A DNA stretch of 42,628 bases, taken from contig CALMQX010000021.1 of the NCBI GenBank assembly GCA_937873315.1, forward strand, positions 1 through 42,628. The letters run 5' to 3'. Both the position numbers and the translations under genes were made by a program. Each line of letters opens with the position of its first letter. Position 1 is the first letter of the stretch. The DNA is from an uncultured Nostocoides sp. (GTDB taxonomy: Bacteria > Actinomycetota > Actinomycetes > Actinomycetales > Dermatophilaceae). A model generated the notes under the pieces. It saw only the letters and a list, made by a program, of their open reading frames with translations. It made no database searches and had not been told where the DNA came from. This document shows positions 25,981 to 35,162 of this stretch, piece after piece.

Positions 25981-27368
25981 CGGGCGCACCGGACTCGGCA
26001 CAGCGAGAGGCCTCCCGCCGCCTCGCCCTGACCAAGCGCATGCGCGAGGCCGAGGAAGCCATCCTTGCTCGGGCTCCCGAGCACGACCTGCAGCCATCGT
26101 TGGACCGCATTCAGGCGGTCATGGAGTTGCTCGGCGACCCGCAGCGCTCGTTCCCGGCGATCCATCTGACCGGGACCAATGGCAAGACCTCGACGACCCG
26201 GATCATCGAGGCCCTCCTGCGCGAGCACCACCTGACCACCGGTCGATTCACATCGCCTCATCTGCACACCATTCGGGAGCGGATTGCGCTGGATGGCGGC
26301 CCCATTGATATTGAGCGGTTTGTCGCGGCATACGAGGAGGTGGCGCCCTATCTCGACCTGGTGGATGACCGGTCGGTGAGCGAGGGTGGGCCTCGGATGA
26401 CCTACTTCGAGGCGGTCGTGGCGATCGCCTATGCCGTATTCGCCGATGTGCCGGTAGAGGTGGCCGTGGTCGAGGTCGGGATGGGCGGCGCCTGGGATGC
26501 GACCAATGTGATCGATGCGCCGGTGTCCGTGATCACCCCGATCGCGCTCGATCATCAGCATTTCCTGGGCGACCGGCTCACCGATATCGCCACCGAGAAG
26601 GCGGGCATCATCAAACCGGGAGGCATCGCCGTCATTGGCCTCCAGGACGATCCCGAGGTCGTCGAGATCCTGCGCGAGCGCGCTGAGACGGTGGGGGCCC
26701 GAGCGGTCTTTGAGGGGCACGACTTCGGTGTCACGGAGCGGGACGTCGCGGTGGGTGGCCAGCAGATCAGTGTGCGCGGCTTGGCTGCGGAGTACGAGGA
26801 TCTGTACCTCCCGCTCTATGGCACCCACCAGGCCCAGAATGCCGCGGTGGCGATCGCGGCTGTCGAGGCCTTCATTGGCGGGGGAGAGCAGCCGCTGGAC
26901 ATCGAGGTGTTGCGGGCGGGCTTGGCCCGGGCGACCTCGCCTGGTCGATTGGAGATCGTGCGGCGCTCGCCCACGGTCCTCGTGGATGCGGCCCACAACC
27001 CGGCTGGCGCCACGGTGCTCGCGCAGGCGGTGCGCGACTCCTTCACCTTCTCCCGGCTGATCGGCGTTATCGCCATCCTCAAGGACAAGGATGCGAGCGA
27101 GATGCTCGAGATCCTCGAGCCGGTGCTCGACGAGGTGGTGATCTCGCGGACCACCTCACCGCGGACGATGGCGCCAGCCGAATTGGGCGCGCTCGCGGCC
27201 GAGATCTTTGGTGAGCACCGGGTGAGCGTGATCGCTGATCTGCCGGACGCGCTGGACCGGGCCGCCGAGCTGGCCGATGAAGGCGGGGTCGCGGGTGCCG
27301 TGCTGGCCACGGGCTCGGTGACGACGGCAGCGGATGTCCGCATGCTGCTCGGCCACGGGGAAGCCTGA
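25977..27368 (+). CDS. folC: Folylpolyglutamate synthase / dihydrofolate synthase
   Basis: A 463-aa Mur-ligase-fold enzyme adding glutamate to dihydropteroate and folates. The P-loop is [14 protein letters not shown] (about residues 64-77), the folate loop region is [13 protein letters not shown], the central catalytic segment is [14 protein letters not shown] with a downstream DHQHFLGD (metal-binding His), and the C-terminal domain has [10 protein letters not shown]. All expected motifs are intact. The start overlaps the ileS stop; an N-terminal extension of about 30 residues before the first conserved helix is common in actinobacteria. It is followed by DUF4233 and ndk, a conserved actinobacterial order. 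Confidence 0.95.
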   Translation: MTGAPDSAQREASRRLALTKRMREAEEAILARAPEHDLQPSLDRIQAVMELLGDPQRSFPAIHLTGTNGKTSTTRIIEALLREHHLTTGRFTSPHLHTIRERIALDGGPIDIERFVAAYEEVAPYLDLVDDRSVSEGGPRMTYFEAVVAIAYAVFADVPVEVAVVEVGMGGAWDATNVIDAPVSVITPIALDHQHFLGDRLTDIATEKAGIIKPGGIAVIGLQDDPEVVEILRERAETVGARAVFEGHDFGVTERDVAVGGQQISVRGLAAEYEDLYLPLYGTHQAQNAAVAIAAVEAFIGGGEQPLDIEVLRAGLARATSPGRLEIVRRSPTVLVDAAHNPAGATVLAQAVRDSFTFSRLIGVIAILKDKDASEMLEILEPVLDEVVISRTTSPRTMAPAELGALAAEIFGEHRVSVIADLPDALDRAAELADEGGVAGAVLATGSVTTAADVRMLLGHGEA

Positions 27369-27390
27369 ATTGCGGCATAAGGTGCTGGTC

Positions 27391-27786
27391 ATGACCGATC
27401 CCACCCCCGTGCAGAGCCGGCCGTATGCCTTTGTCGGCCCGCTCGGGAAGTTCACCTGGCGGATGCTGGCCACCGTCCTGGGCGGCCAAGCCGTGGTCCT
27501 CTTTTTCGGTGCCCAGGTTGCTCGCGGCCTGGCCATCGCCGACGGCGACGCGGCCCTCGGTCAGCGCTGGTTGTGGGTCGGCGCGGGGCTGAGCGTGCTG
27601 GCGGTCCTCGCCGCGGGCCTGATGCGTCGCCCGATCGGGGTCACGCTGGGCTGGCTGGTGCAGATCCTGACCTGGGCCAGCGCCGCCATCGTGCCGATGA
27701 TGGCGATCATCGGCGCCTGCTTCACCGGGCTCTGGCTGCTGTGCTTGAGGAAGGGCTACGACATCGACAGTAGGCTGGCCTCGTGA
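27391..27786 (+). CDS. DUF4233 small membrane protein
   Basis: A 131-aa protein with four hydrophobic segments ([66 protein letters not shown]; and the following helix). It matches the DUF4233 family almost always found between folC and ndk in actinobacteria. ATG 27391 was preferred because GGTG lies just upstream and the hydrophilic lead [24 protein letters not shown] is typical; an upstream in-frame extension overlaps folC. The stop overlaps the ndk start (GTGA). Function is unknown; the neighbourhood suggests coexpression with nucleotide and folate metabolism. Confidence 0.85.
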   Translation: MTDPTPVQSRPYAFVGPLGKFTWRMLATVLGGQAVVLFFGAQVARGLAIADGDAALGQRWLWVGAGLSVLAVLAAGLMRRPIGVTLGWLVQILTWASAAIVPMMAIIGACFTGLWLLCLRKGYDIDSRLAS

Positions 27787-28205
27787 GCACCGAACGCAGC
27801 CTTGTCCTCGTCAAGCCGGATGGCTTTTCCCGCGGCCTTACCGGTGAAGTCATTCGCCGCATTGAGGCCAAGGGCTACACCCTGGTCGCTCTGGAGATCC
27901 TCACTCCGAGCACCGAGATGCTTTCCCTGCACTATGCCGAGCACGAGGGTAAGCCCTTCTTCGAGCCGCTCCTGGAGTTCATGTCGAGCGGTCCGGTGAC
28001 GGCCATCGTGATCGAGGGGGAGCGCTGCATCGAGGGCTTCCGCTCGCTGGCTGGTGCGACTGACCCGACGAAGGCCCTGCCCGGCACCATTCGCGGCGAT
28101 CTCGGTCGCGATTGGGGTCACTCGGTCACCCAGAATGTCGTTCACGGTTCGGACTCGCCGGAGTCGGCCGAGCGCGAGATCGAGATCTGGTTCCCCGAGC
28201 TCTGA
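27783..28205 (+). CDS. ndk: Nucleoside diphosphate kinase
   Basis: A 140-aa Ndk that transfers the gamma phosphate among nucleoside triphosphates through a phosphohistidine. The catalytic His is in NVVHGSDS, and the substrate-binding segments [20 protein letters not shown] and [11 protein letters not shown] are intact. Length is normal for bacterial hexameric or tetrameric Ndk. It starts with GTG overlapping the DUF4233 stop by 4 nt and closes the ileS-folC-DUF4233-ndk run. Transcription probably continues from the T-box-controlled ileS or from internal promoters. Confidence 0.97.
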   Translation: MSTERSLVLVKPDGFSRGLTGEVIRRIEAKGYTLVALEILTPSTEMLSLHYAEHEGKPFFEPLLEFMSSGPVTAIVIEGERCIEGFRSLAGATDPTKALPGTIRGDLGRDWGHSVTQNVVHGSDSPESAEREIEIWFPEL

Positions 28206-28221
28206 CACCTCCTGAGTCTCT

Positions 28222-28309
28222 CTTTTCCTCTGCTTGGTGAGCATTCCTGGCGAGGGAGCATGAACTTTGGTATGCCGTGGCCCGCTCAGGTCTGCTAGCA
28301 GAGGAAAAG
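28222..28309. repeat. Spaced 13-bp inverted repeat in the ndk-lpd gap
   Basis: CTTTTCCTCTGCT (28222-28234) and AGCAGAGGAAAAG (28297-28309) are exact complements 62 nt apart. The right arm overlaps a local palindrome TCTGCTAGCAGA (28291-28302), so two mutually exclusive pairings exist. This 196-nt gap has no convincing gene. The element may end the ndk transcript or control lpd. Confidence 0.7.
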
Positions 28310-28401
28310 TGGGGCGCCGCCTGGCCGGTCCAGGATGACCGGTCGCCGCAGCCCGCGGACGCCCGCATCGAGCGCTGCGGCAGCCCGGCTAGGCTGGCGC
28401 C

Positions 28402-29799
28402 ATGGCTGATTTCGATGTCGTCGTGCTCGGTGCCGGACCTGGTGGGTATGTCGCGGCGATCCGCGCCTCTCAGCTCGGCCTCAAGGCCGCTGTGGTCGAG
28501 AAGAAGTACTGGGGAGGGGTGTGCCTCAACGTCGGGTGTATCCCGTCCAAAGCCCTGATCAAGAATGCCGAGCTTGCGCACCTGCTCACCCACGACAAGG
28601 CCAAATACGGCATCCAGGGGGACGCGACCATGTCCTACGGGCCGACGCACGCCCGCTCCCGCCAGGTGTCTGCGGGCATCGTCAAGGGTGTCCACTTCCT
28701 GATGAAGAAGAATGGCATCACCGAGATCGACGGCTGGGGCACCTTGACCGGCGCCAAGAGCATGTCCGTGGCCATGAACGATGGCTCGACGCGCGAGCTC
28801 ACCTTTGACAACCTCATCATCGCCACCGGCGCCGTGACGCGCATGTTGCCCGGCGTTCAGGTGAGCCAGAATGTCGTGACCTATGAGGAGCAGATCCTCT
28901 CCGATCGACTTCCGGGCTCGATCATCATCGCCGGCTCAGGTGCCATCGGTGTCGAATTCGCTTATGTCATGCGCAATTTCGGCGTAGACGTGACCATCGT
29001 CGAGTTCCTCGATCGGATGGTGCCGACCGAGGACGCGGATGTGTCCAAGGAGTTGTTCAAGCACTACAAGAAGCTCGGCGTGAAGGTCCTGCTCAGCACC
29101 AAGGTCGAGTCGGTCGAGGACACCGGCTCCGGTGTCCGGGTCACCGTCTCCCCAGCGTCCGGCGGTGAGCAGCAGGTGCTCGAGGCCGACAAACTCCTCT
29201 CGGCCATCGGCTTCGCGCCGCGCACGCAGGGCTATGGCTTGGAGGCCTCCGGGGTCGCACTCACTGATCGGGGCGCCATCGCCATCGACGAGTACATGCG
29301 CACCAACGTCCCCGGCGTCTACGCCATCGGTGACTGTACGGCCAAGATGATGCTCGCCCACGTGGCCGAGGCCCAGGGCATCGTGGCCGCCGAGACCATT
29401 GCGGGCGCGCCGACCATGCCCATCGAGTACGACTTCATCCCGCGGGCGACCTACTGCCACCCGCAGATCGGGTCCTTCGGCTACTCCGAGGCGCAGGCAC
29501 GGGACAAGGGTTACGAGGTCAAGACCGCTACCTTCCCCTTCGCAGCCAATGGCAAGGCGCAGGGCTTGGGCGATTCGTCCGGCTTCGTCAAGGTGGTTGC
29601 CGACGCCAAACACAACGAGATCCTGGGCGCGCACATGATCGGCCCGGATGTCACCGAGTTGCTGCCGGTGCTCACGCTCGCCCAGAAGTGGGACCTCACG
29701 GCCGATGAGGTCGCCCGCAATGTCTTCGCACACCCCACCCTCTCGGAGGCTGTCAAGGAGGCTGTCGAAGGCATCGTTGGTCACATGATCAACTTCTGA
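28402..29799 (+). CDS. lpd: Dihydrolipoyl dehydrogenase (E3)
   Basis: A 465-aa flavoprotein of the disulfide reductase family. The FAD-binding motif is [20 protein letters not shown], the redox-active disulfide is [15 protein letters not shown] (Cys41 and Cys46), the NAD-binding GXGXXG is [15 protein letters not shown], and the C-terminal interface His-Glu pair is in [12 protein letters not shown]. The second flavin contact GVYAIGDCT is present. It reoxidises dihydrolipoamide in pyruvate and 2-oxoglutarate dehydrogenase complexes. It is encoded alone here, without E1 or E2 genes, as is common in actinobacteria. A spaced inverted repeat lies in its leader. Confidence 0.96.
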   Translation: MADFDVVVLGAGPGGYVAAIRASQLGLKAAVVEKKYWGGVCLNVGCIPSKALIKNAELAHLLTHDKAKYGIQGDATMSYGPTHARSRQVSAGIVKGVHFLMKKNGITEIDGWGTLTGAKSMSVAMNDGSTRELTFDNLIIATGAVTRMLPGVQVSQNVVTYEEQILSDRLPGSIIIAGSGAIGVEFAYVMRNFGVDVTIVEFLDRMVPTEDADVSKELFKHYKKLGVKVLLSTKVESVEDTGSGVRVTVSPASGGEQQVLEADKLLSAIGFAPRTQGYGLEASGVALTDRGAIAIDEYMRTNVPGVYAIGDCTAKMMLAHVAEAQGIVAAETIAGAPTMPIEYDFIPRATYCHPQIGSFGYSEAQARDKGYEVKTATFPFAANGKAQGLGDSSGFVKVVADAKHNEILGAHMIGPDVTELLPVLTLAQKWDLTADEVARNVFAHPTLSEAVKEAVEGIVGHMINF

Positions 29800-29811
29800 C
29801 CCGCTATCGCC

Positions 29812-31329
29812 TTGCCGCACATCGTCATTCGGCAGGTTCGCCCAGTTCCCATGGGCGGCCAGCAGGCTGCGTATGCCGCCGCGCCGGTCGATCTGCGGCT
29901 TCAGGCCGGGGTGGTCAGCGAGGTCGGGACGGGCCTGAACGCTGCCGGCGCGGACGACGTCATCGACGCGGCCGGCCGTTGGGTGATGCCGGGCCTGTGG
30001 GATGCGCACACCCATCCGGTGATGTGGGCCTTGTCCCGGCGGCGCATCGATCTGGTCGGATCGAGGGACGCTGATGACACGGCGCGCCGGGTGCGCCGCC
30101 ATCTGGACGGCATACCCTCGGGCGACCAACTGGTCATGGGCTATGGCTACCGATCCGGCGGGTGGCCCGCCCAACCCACCACGGCGCAGCTCGATGCGGT
30201 CACCGGTCGCCGGCCGGTGGCGTTGACCTCGGGGGATGGCCACAATGGCTGGCTCAATAGCGCTGCCTTCGCGCTGCTCGGCCTCGATGCTCACGACGGA
30301 CCGCTGGTCGAGAACGAGTGGTATGCCGCATTCACCCGACTTGAAGCATTGGATCCGGATGTCCTTGATCCCGTCCCTGCCCTCGCCGATGCGATCGGTC
30401 AAGCGCATGCCAAGGGCATCGTGGGATTGGTCGACTTCGAGTTTGGTTCGGCCTTCGCCACGTGGCCGGAGCGGATTGCCCGCGGCCTCACCTCGATCAG
30501 GGTCGCCGCGGCAACCTATGCCGATCAGCTCGAGGAGGTCGCCCGGCGTGGCTTGCGCACGGGTGACCCCCTAGTGCCCGGGCACGACCTGGTCACCATG
30601 GGTCCGCTCAAGGTCATCAGCGACGGCAGCCTCAACACGCTCACGGCATGGTGTTGCGAGCCCTACCTCGGTGGGGCTCGGCTCGAGCACCCGTGTGGCC
30701 AGCCGAACCAGGAACACAGCGAGCTCGTGGCCATGATGGCGCGGGCGCGGGAGATCGGCCTCACCACCGCCATCCACGCCATCGGCGATCGCGCGGTCGC
30801 GGGCGCACTGGACGCATTCGAGGCCACCGGCCAGCGCGGCGCCATGGAGCATGCCCAGTTGCTCCGCTGGTCGGACATCCCGCGGATGGCCCGGCTCGGG
30901 ATCACCGCCAGCGTGCAGCCGGCGCATGCCCCCGACGACCGGGATGTATCCGAGCAATGGTGGGGCGACCGCACCGACCGGCTCTATGCCTTCCGAGCCC
31001 TCCACGACGCCGGGGTCCCGCTCGCCCTGGGCTCGGACGCGCCGGTCAGCCCGCTGGACCCGTGGTTGGCGATCGCCACCGCCGTCCATCGATCCGCCGA
31101 TGAGCGTCCAGCGTGGCACGCGGAGCAATCACTCACCGTGGCCGAGGCATTGGCCGCCAGTGTGGACGGGCAGGGCACGGTGGCCGCCGGTTCGCGGGCG
31201 GACCTGATCCTGCTCGACGCCGATCCGCTCGCGGGTCCAGGGGACCGCGGTGAGCTGGCGGCATACCTGCGGGACATGCCGGTGGCCGGCACGATCGTCG
31301 GTGGGCGCGTGGTTCACCTCGCGCTCTAG
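29812..31329 (+). CDS. Metal-dependent amidohydrolase (YtcJ-like)
   Basis: A 505-aa TIM-barrel hydrolase starting with TTG 12 nt after lpd, so probably cotranscribed with it. Visible metal-site elements are the HxH in WDAHTHPVMWA, the candidate bridging Lys in MGPLKVISDGSL, a His in AIHAIGDRAV and the Asp in LGSDAPVSPLDP. A C-terminal beta-sandwich segment, GSRADLILLDADPL, closes the composite domain. The sequence resembles YtcJ-type imidazolonepropionase-like amidohydrolases, whose substrates are mostly undefined. Nothing in the neighbourhood identifies a substrate. Confidence 0.85.
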   Translation: MPHIVIRQVRPVPMGGQQAAYAAAPVDLRLQAGVVSEVGTGLNAAGADDVIDAAGRWVMPGLWDAHTHPVMWALSRRRIDLVGSRDADDTARRVRRHLDGIPSGDQLVMGYGYRSGGWPAQPTTAQLDAVTGRRPVALTSGDGHNGWLNSAAFALLGLDAHDGPLVENEWYAAFTRLEALDPDVLDPVPALADAIGQAHAKGIVGLVDFEFGSAFATWPERIARGLTSIRVAAATYADQLEEVARRGLRTGDPLVPGHDLVTMGPLKVISDGSLNTLTAWCCEPYLGGARLEHPCGQPNQEHSELVAMMARAREIGLTTAIHAIGDRAVAGALDAFEATGQRGAMEHAQLLRWSDIPRMARLGITASVQPAHAPDDRDVSEQWWGDRTDRLYAFRALHDAGVPLALGSDAPVSPLDPWLAIATAVHRSADERPAWHAEQSLTVAEALAASVDGQGTVAAGSRADLILLDADPLAGPGDRGELAAYLRDMPVAGTIVGGRVVHLAL

Positions 31330-31337
31330 GCCGCGCG

Positions 31338-31832
31338 CTATTGAGGCCGGCTGACGAGAAAGCCGTCGATCTGGTCAATCGCGCTGCGCGCGCCCTCTTC
31401 CATGCCCATGTCGAGCACGGTCTGCAGCGCCTCGGCCGTGGGATAGATGCTGGTGAACACCGCTCGAGTGCCCCCGTCCGCAGCCGAGAAGGAGTAGACA
31501 TTCTCGGACACGGGCAGGGCGTCATTCGGGGTGAGGTCTTCGTGGGCGAAGCCGTCATTGAAGGTGAAGCGCGAGGTCGGCTCAACGCCGGTGATATCCC
31601 AGTACCCGGCGAACTTCTCGCCCTCGGGAGAGGTCATGAAGTAGGTAGTCCGCGCCCCGGCCCGCAGGTCGTGGTCGACGAAGGTCGCCGGATAGGTCGG
31701 CGGGCCCCAGACCTGCTCGAGTTGGCGGGCGTCCTCATAGAGCTGCCACACGCGCTGGACCGGTGCGTTGAAGTGCGCGGTGATGGTGAGCGAATGAGCG
31801 CTCAGGTCCTTGGTGATGTCGATGACGGGCAT
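31338..31832 (-). CDS. SRPBCC / AHSA1-like domain protein
   Basis: A 164-aa protein of the START-like activator-of-Hsp90-ATPase homologue group. The N-terminal AHSLTITAHFNAPVQRVWQLYEDARQLEQVWGPPTYPATFVDHDLR and the later GYWDITGVEPTSRFTFNDGF are hallmarks. The ATG at 31832 was chosen because it lies 1 nt past the stop of the ArsR gene; upstream in-frame sequence belongs to that gene. Pairing of an ArsR repressor with an SRPBCC protein is a recurrent two-gene unit. The family offers a hydrophobic ligand pocket; the ligand is unknown. Confidence 0.88.
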   Translation of the reverse strand: MPVIDITKDLSAHSLTITAHFNAPVQRVWQLYEDARQLEQVWGPPTYPATFVDHDLRAGARTTYFMTSPEGEKFAGYWDITGVEPTSRFTFNDGFAHEDLTPNDALPVSENVYSFSAADGGTRAVFTSIYPTAEALQTVLDMGMEEGARSAIDQIDGFLVSRPQ

Positions 31833-31833
31833 G

Positions 31834-32163
31834 TCAGGTCTCCTGGTCGAGTAGGGCGTCAATGCGAGCGATCCGGCCCAGCCACAGTGCCTCGAGCTCA
31901 TCGAGCATCGAGCCCACCGTACGGACCGACTCCACGTCCCCGCTGGCCAGCTGCTCACGGCCGTGGCGCCGTTTGGTGAGCAGGCCGGCACGTTCGAGGA
32001 TCGCAACGTGCTTCTGGACGGCGGCGAAACTCATGTCGTATGCCGCAGCCAAGGTGGTGACCGAGTGCTCCGCGCTCAAGACTCGCCGCAGTATGTCGCG
32101 GCGGGTGCGATCTGAAAGCGCCGAGAAGAGGGCGTCTGCCCGTTCCTCCGTCATCACCACCAT
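31834..32163 (-). CDS. ArsR-family winged-helix repressor
   Basis: A 109-aa regulator with a canonical winged helix (DALFSALSDRTRRDILRRVL, then SVTTLAAAYDMSFAAVQKHVAILERAGLLTKRRHGRE). The metal-binding ELCVCDL motif and other clustered Cys are absent, so it belongs to the non-metal subgroup usually linked with SRPBCC genes. An internal ATG at 32154 is an alternative start. A 28-nt palindrome sits 6-33 nt upstream of the start, between this gene and the divergent decarboxylase, and is the obvious autoregulatory operator. Confidence 0.92.
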   Translation of the reverse strand: MVVMTEERADALFSALSDRTRRDILRRVLSAEHSVTTLAAAYDMSFAAVQKHVAILERAGLLTKRRHGREQLASGDVESVRTVGSMLDELEALWLGRIARIDALLDQET

Positions 32164-32168
32164 GACGT

Positions 32169-32196
32169 CAATCTACAACTACTTGGTTGTATATTG
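32169..32196. promoter_or_regulatory. Palindromic operator in the arsR / decarboxylase divergent region
   Basis: CAATCTACAAC, a 6-nt spacer TACTTG, and GTTGTATATTG form an inverted repeat with 10 of 11 paired positions and a perfect TACAAC/GTTGTA core. It is strikingly AT-rich against the GC-rich background. It lies directly upstream of the ArsR start and about 32 nt before the decarboxylase start, so it could repress both. Confidence 0.75.
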
Positions 32197-32227
32197 TCAA
32201 GAGCGAAGCCGCTCCTAGAGTGGGGCC

Positions 32228-33658
32228 ATGACGCCCGAGGAGTTCCGGACCGCCGCCCACGCTCTCGTGGATTGGGTCGCCGACTATCGCCTCCAGGTGC
32301 CCGAGCTGCCGGTGCAGACCACCGTGCGCCCGGGGGAGGTTCGCGCCGGGCTGCCCGCGAGTGCTCCGCAGACTCCGCAGCCCTTGGGGGATCTCATCCG
32401 GGTGCTTGACGAGGTCGTGGTTCCAGGAATGACCTTGACGCAGTCTCCGGGCTTCTACGGCTGGTTCCCGAGCAATGCCTCCCTGGCCTCCGTCTTGGGC
32501 GACTATGTATCCTCCGGGATCGGTGCCCTGGGGATCACCTGGCAGTCCGCGCCCGCGCTGACCGAGGTCGAGCAGGTCGTCACCGAGTGGCTCCGGGAGC
32601 TGACCGGGCTGTCTTCGCAGTGGAAGGGCGCCATTCAGGACACCGCCTCCACCGGGACGCTGGTCGCCATGCTGGCCGCGCGCGAGCGGGCCAGTGACAT
32701 GAGCATTGATCGCGGGGGACTCCAGGCGGCTGAACGTCCACTGGTCGTCTACTCCTCGGAGCATGCGCATTCCTCGGTGCCCAAGGCGGTGCTGCTCGCC
32801 GGTTTCGGGCGGGAGAACCTGCGGCATATCGAGGTGGATCCGGACACCTACGCGATGCGCCCACAGGCCTTGCGCGAGGCGATGGCGGCCGATGTGGCCG
32901 CCGGACGCAAGCCGGCCGCGGTGGTGGCGGCGATCGGCACCACTGGCACCGCCGCCATGGATCCGGTTCGCGAGATCTGCGCTGTCGCAGCCGAGTTCGG
33001 TGCCTGGGTGCACGTCGACGCGGCGATGGCCGGCTCGGCCATGTTGCTGCCCGAATGCCGCAAACTCTTCGACGGGGTCGACTTCGCGGACTCGCTGGTC
33101 TGGAATCCGCACAAGTGGATGGGCACAATCCTGGATTGCTCGCTGCTCTATGTGCGCGATGTCGACCACCTGGTCGCGTGTATGTCCACGACCCCGCCGT
33201 ATCTACGCTCCGATGCCGACGACGAAGTCGTGCAGTACAAGGACTGGGGCATCCCGCTCGGCCGTCGCTTCCGGGCGCTCAAGCTCTGGTTCCACCTTCA
33301 CCTCGATGGCGTCGAGGCGATTCAGCAGCGGCTGCGCCGGGACCTCGCGAATGCCGCCTGGCTCGCGGACGCGGTTGCGGCAGAGCCCGATTGGCGAGTG
33401 CTTGCTCCGGTGCAGCTGCAGACCGTGTGCGTCAGACACGAGCCACCTGGGCTGGCCGGTGACGGCCTGGATCGGCATACCCTTGCCTGGGCCGATGCGG
33501 TCAACGCGAGCGGACGGGCATTCGTCTCCCCGAGTGTCTTGGACGGCCGGTGGATGGTGCGGGTGTCGATCGGCGCCGAGGCCACGGAACGTGAACACGT
33601 GCAGGCTCTGTGGGACCTCCTGCGGGAGATGGCTGCTGCGGACGCGGCCTCAGGGTAG
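32228..33658 (+). CDS. PLP-dependent aromatic-L-amino-acid decarboxylase family protein
   Basis: A 476-aa group II decarboxylase. The PLP lysine is Lys296 in WNPHKWMGT, the cofactor-stacking His is in EHAHSSVPKA (around residue 181), and the pyridine-nitrogen Asp is in VHVDAAMAG (264). The N-terminal DWVADYRLQVPELPV and the SPGFYGWFPS substrate loop resemble dopa/tryptophan decarboxylases more than glutamate or diaminobutyrate decarboxylases. The substrate could be Tyr, Trp, Phe or DOPA; it cannot be fixed from sequence. It is divergent from the ArsR gene, sharing its operator region, and its last 9 nt overlap the convergent lysA. Confidence 0.88.
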   Translation: MTPEEFRTAAHALVDWVADYRLQVPELPVQTTVRPGEVRAGLPASAPQTPQPLGDLIRVLDEVVVPGMTLTQSPGFYGWFPSNASLASVLGDYVSSGIGALGITWQSAPALTEVEQVVTEWLRELTGLSSQWKGAIQDTASTGTLVAMLAARERASDMSIDRGGLQAAERPLVVYSSEHAHSSVPKAVLLAGFGRENLRHIEVDPDTYAMRPQALREAMAADVAAGRKPAAVVAAIGTTGTAAMDPVREICAVAAEFGAWVHVDAAMAGSAMLLPECRKLFDGVDFADSLVWNPHKWMGTILDCSLLYVRDVDHLVACMSTTPPYLRSDADDEVVQYKDWGIPLGRRFRALKLWFHLHLDGVEAIQQRLRRDLANAAWLADAVAAEPDWRVLAPVQLQTVCVRHEPPGLAGDGLDRHTLAWADAVNASGRAFVSPSVLDGRWMVRVSIGAEATEREHVQALWDLLREMAAADAASG

Positions 33659-34924
33659 GTCGCGCGCCATGAGGTCATCCCAGGTCTCGCGCCGCAGGAC
33701 TGCCCGAGCCGCACCGTCACGGACAAATACCATGGGCGGCCGACGGCTGCCGTTGTAGTTATTGGCCATGGTCAGGCAGTAGGCGCCGGTGGCCGGTACG
33801 ACCAGCAGATCGCCCACCTGGGCGGGTGGCAGGTCGATGCCGTCGACCAAGACATCCCCGCTCTCGCACTGGCGACCGACGACGATGGCGTGCTCTGAGG
33901 CTGGCGCGTTCGCACGTTGAGCCAGGACAGCCTCGAAGCGCTGCCCATAGAGCGCGACTTCCAGGTTGTCGCCCATGCCGCCGTCGACCGCGACGAAGGT
34001 GTGGCTGCCTCGCTTGACCGTGACCACCCGATACAGCGTGGCGGTGCTTTCGGCGACCATGCTCCGGCCCGGCTCGATGATGATCTCGGCCCCAGCAGGC
34101 AGGTGCTCGCGAGCGGCGCCGATGAGGACTTCGAGATAGGCGTCCACGGTTGCCGGCCGATCGGCATACGAGTATCTGGCCCCCAGGCCACCGCCGAGGT
34201 CGTAGACCTCGAACTCACCCATGGCGGCGAGGGGAGCGACCGCCGCCGCCAGGGGCTCGGGCTCCATGATCTGCGAGCCCACGTGGGCGTGCAGCCCCTT
34301 GAGGTGCAGTCGGCCGCTGCCCCGGATGCGCTCCAGCAGTGCCGGAACTTGCGCCTTGGGCACCCCGAACTTGGAGCCCTCGTGGCCGGTGAGAACACTG
34401 GCATGAGTCGCCGCAGTCACCTCGGGGATCACCCGCACCAGGACGTCCTGTCGAGTACCGGCAGGCACGTGTGCCTCCAGGCGGTCCACGTCATCGGCGT
34501 TATCCACGACGATCAGCCCTACGCGGTGCTCGCAAGCTAGGGCAATCTCCTCGTCACTCTTGGCGTTGCCGTGCAGCACGACCAGCGCAGGGTCGACGCC
34601 CGCCTTGAGTGCACTGAGCAGCTCGCCGCCACCGGCCACGTCGAGGCCGAGCCCCTCCTGCACCATCACCCGTTGGACGGCCGTGACCGGGAGGGCCTTG
34701 GAAGCAAACACGACGCGCCCCTTGGGCCAGCGCGAGGTCAAGCCATCGGCATACGCCCTGGCTCGGGCTCGCAGAGTGGACTCGTCGAGAACGAAGGCGG
34801 GAGTGCCGAACTCGGCTGCGAGCTCATCAACGCGCACGCCGCCCAGGCGTAGCGTGCCATCAGGGTCAATGGTCGAGCCCGTCGGGAGCAGGTCCACTGC
34901 CGACGACTTAGCCACCGGACACAT
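33650..34924 (-). CDS. lysA: Diaminopimelate decarboxylase
   Basis: A 424-aa fold-III PLP enzyme producing L-lysine from meso-diaminopimelate. The PLP lysine motif is VVFASKALP, with HVGSQI, DLGGGLGARY, IIEPGRSMV and the cross-active-site CESGDVLV following in order. The start is uncertain: ATG 34924 has GAGG/GGA upstream at modest spacing, and a GTG at 34915 is the alternative. Both overlap the end of fdsD, so lysA is the last gene of the formate dehydrogenase transcript. That pairing is unexpected; lysA usually sits with argS, hom or thrC in actinobacteria. Confidence 0.93.
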   Translation of the reverse strand: MCPVAKSSAVDLLPTGSTIDPDGTLRLGGVRVDELAAEFGTPAFVLDESTLRARARAYADGLTSRWPKGRVVFASKALPVTAVQRVMVQEGLGLDVAGGGELLSALKAGVDPALVVLHGNAKSDEEIALACEHRVGLIVVDNADDVDRLEAHVPAGTRQDVLVRVIPEVTAATHASVLTGHEGSKFGVPKAQVPALLERIRGSGRLHLKGLHAHVGSQIMEPEPLAAAVAPLAAMGEFEVYDLGGGLGARYSYADRPATVDAYLEVLIGAAREHLPAGAEIIIEPGRSMVAESTATLYRVVTVKRGSHTFVAVDGGMGDNLEVALYGQRFEAVLAQRANAPASEHAIVVGRQCESGDVLVDGIDLPPAQVGDLLVVPATGAYCLTMANNYNGSRRPPMVFVRDGAARAVLRRETWDDLMARDLP

Positions 34925-35162
34925 CGCGCAATCCGGCCTCGTTGATATCCCGGTCCACGAAGTGCTCGGCTGCGGCCACCAGTACCGGATCCAGCTCGGT
35001 GTCCCCGAGGCGCACATGCGCCATGAGCTCATGACGCATGCGCGGCTCCCAGAACTTCAGGATGTGGGTGGCGATCTCCGTGGCCGCAGATTCCCGCGGA
35101 AGATGTTGGAAGGCCCGCACCAGGTCCTGGCCCAGGCGCAAGGTCGGGGACTCGGCGCTCAC
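34908..35162 (-). CDS. fdsD: Formate dehydrogenase delta subunit
   Basis: A small 84-aa protein matching the FdsD family, recognised by TEIATHILKFWEPRMRHELMAHV and LDPVLVAAAEHF. FdsD is part of NAD-dependent molybdenum formate dehydrogenases and supports assembly or stability of the complex. Its GTG start overlaps the alpha-subunit stop as GTGA, and its end overlaps lysA. No signal peptide or metal-binding Cys is present. Confidence 0.88.
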   Translation of the reverse strand: MSAESPTLRLGQDLVRAFQHLPRESAATEIATHILKFWEPRMRHELMAHVRLGDTELDPVLVAAAEHFVDRDINEAGLRDVSGG

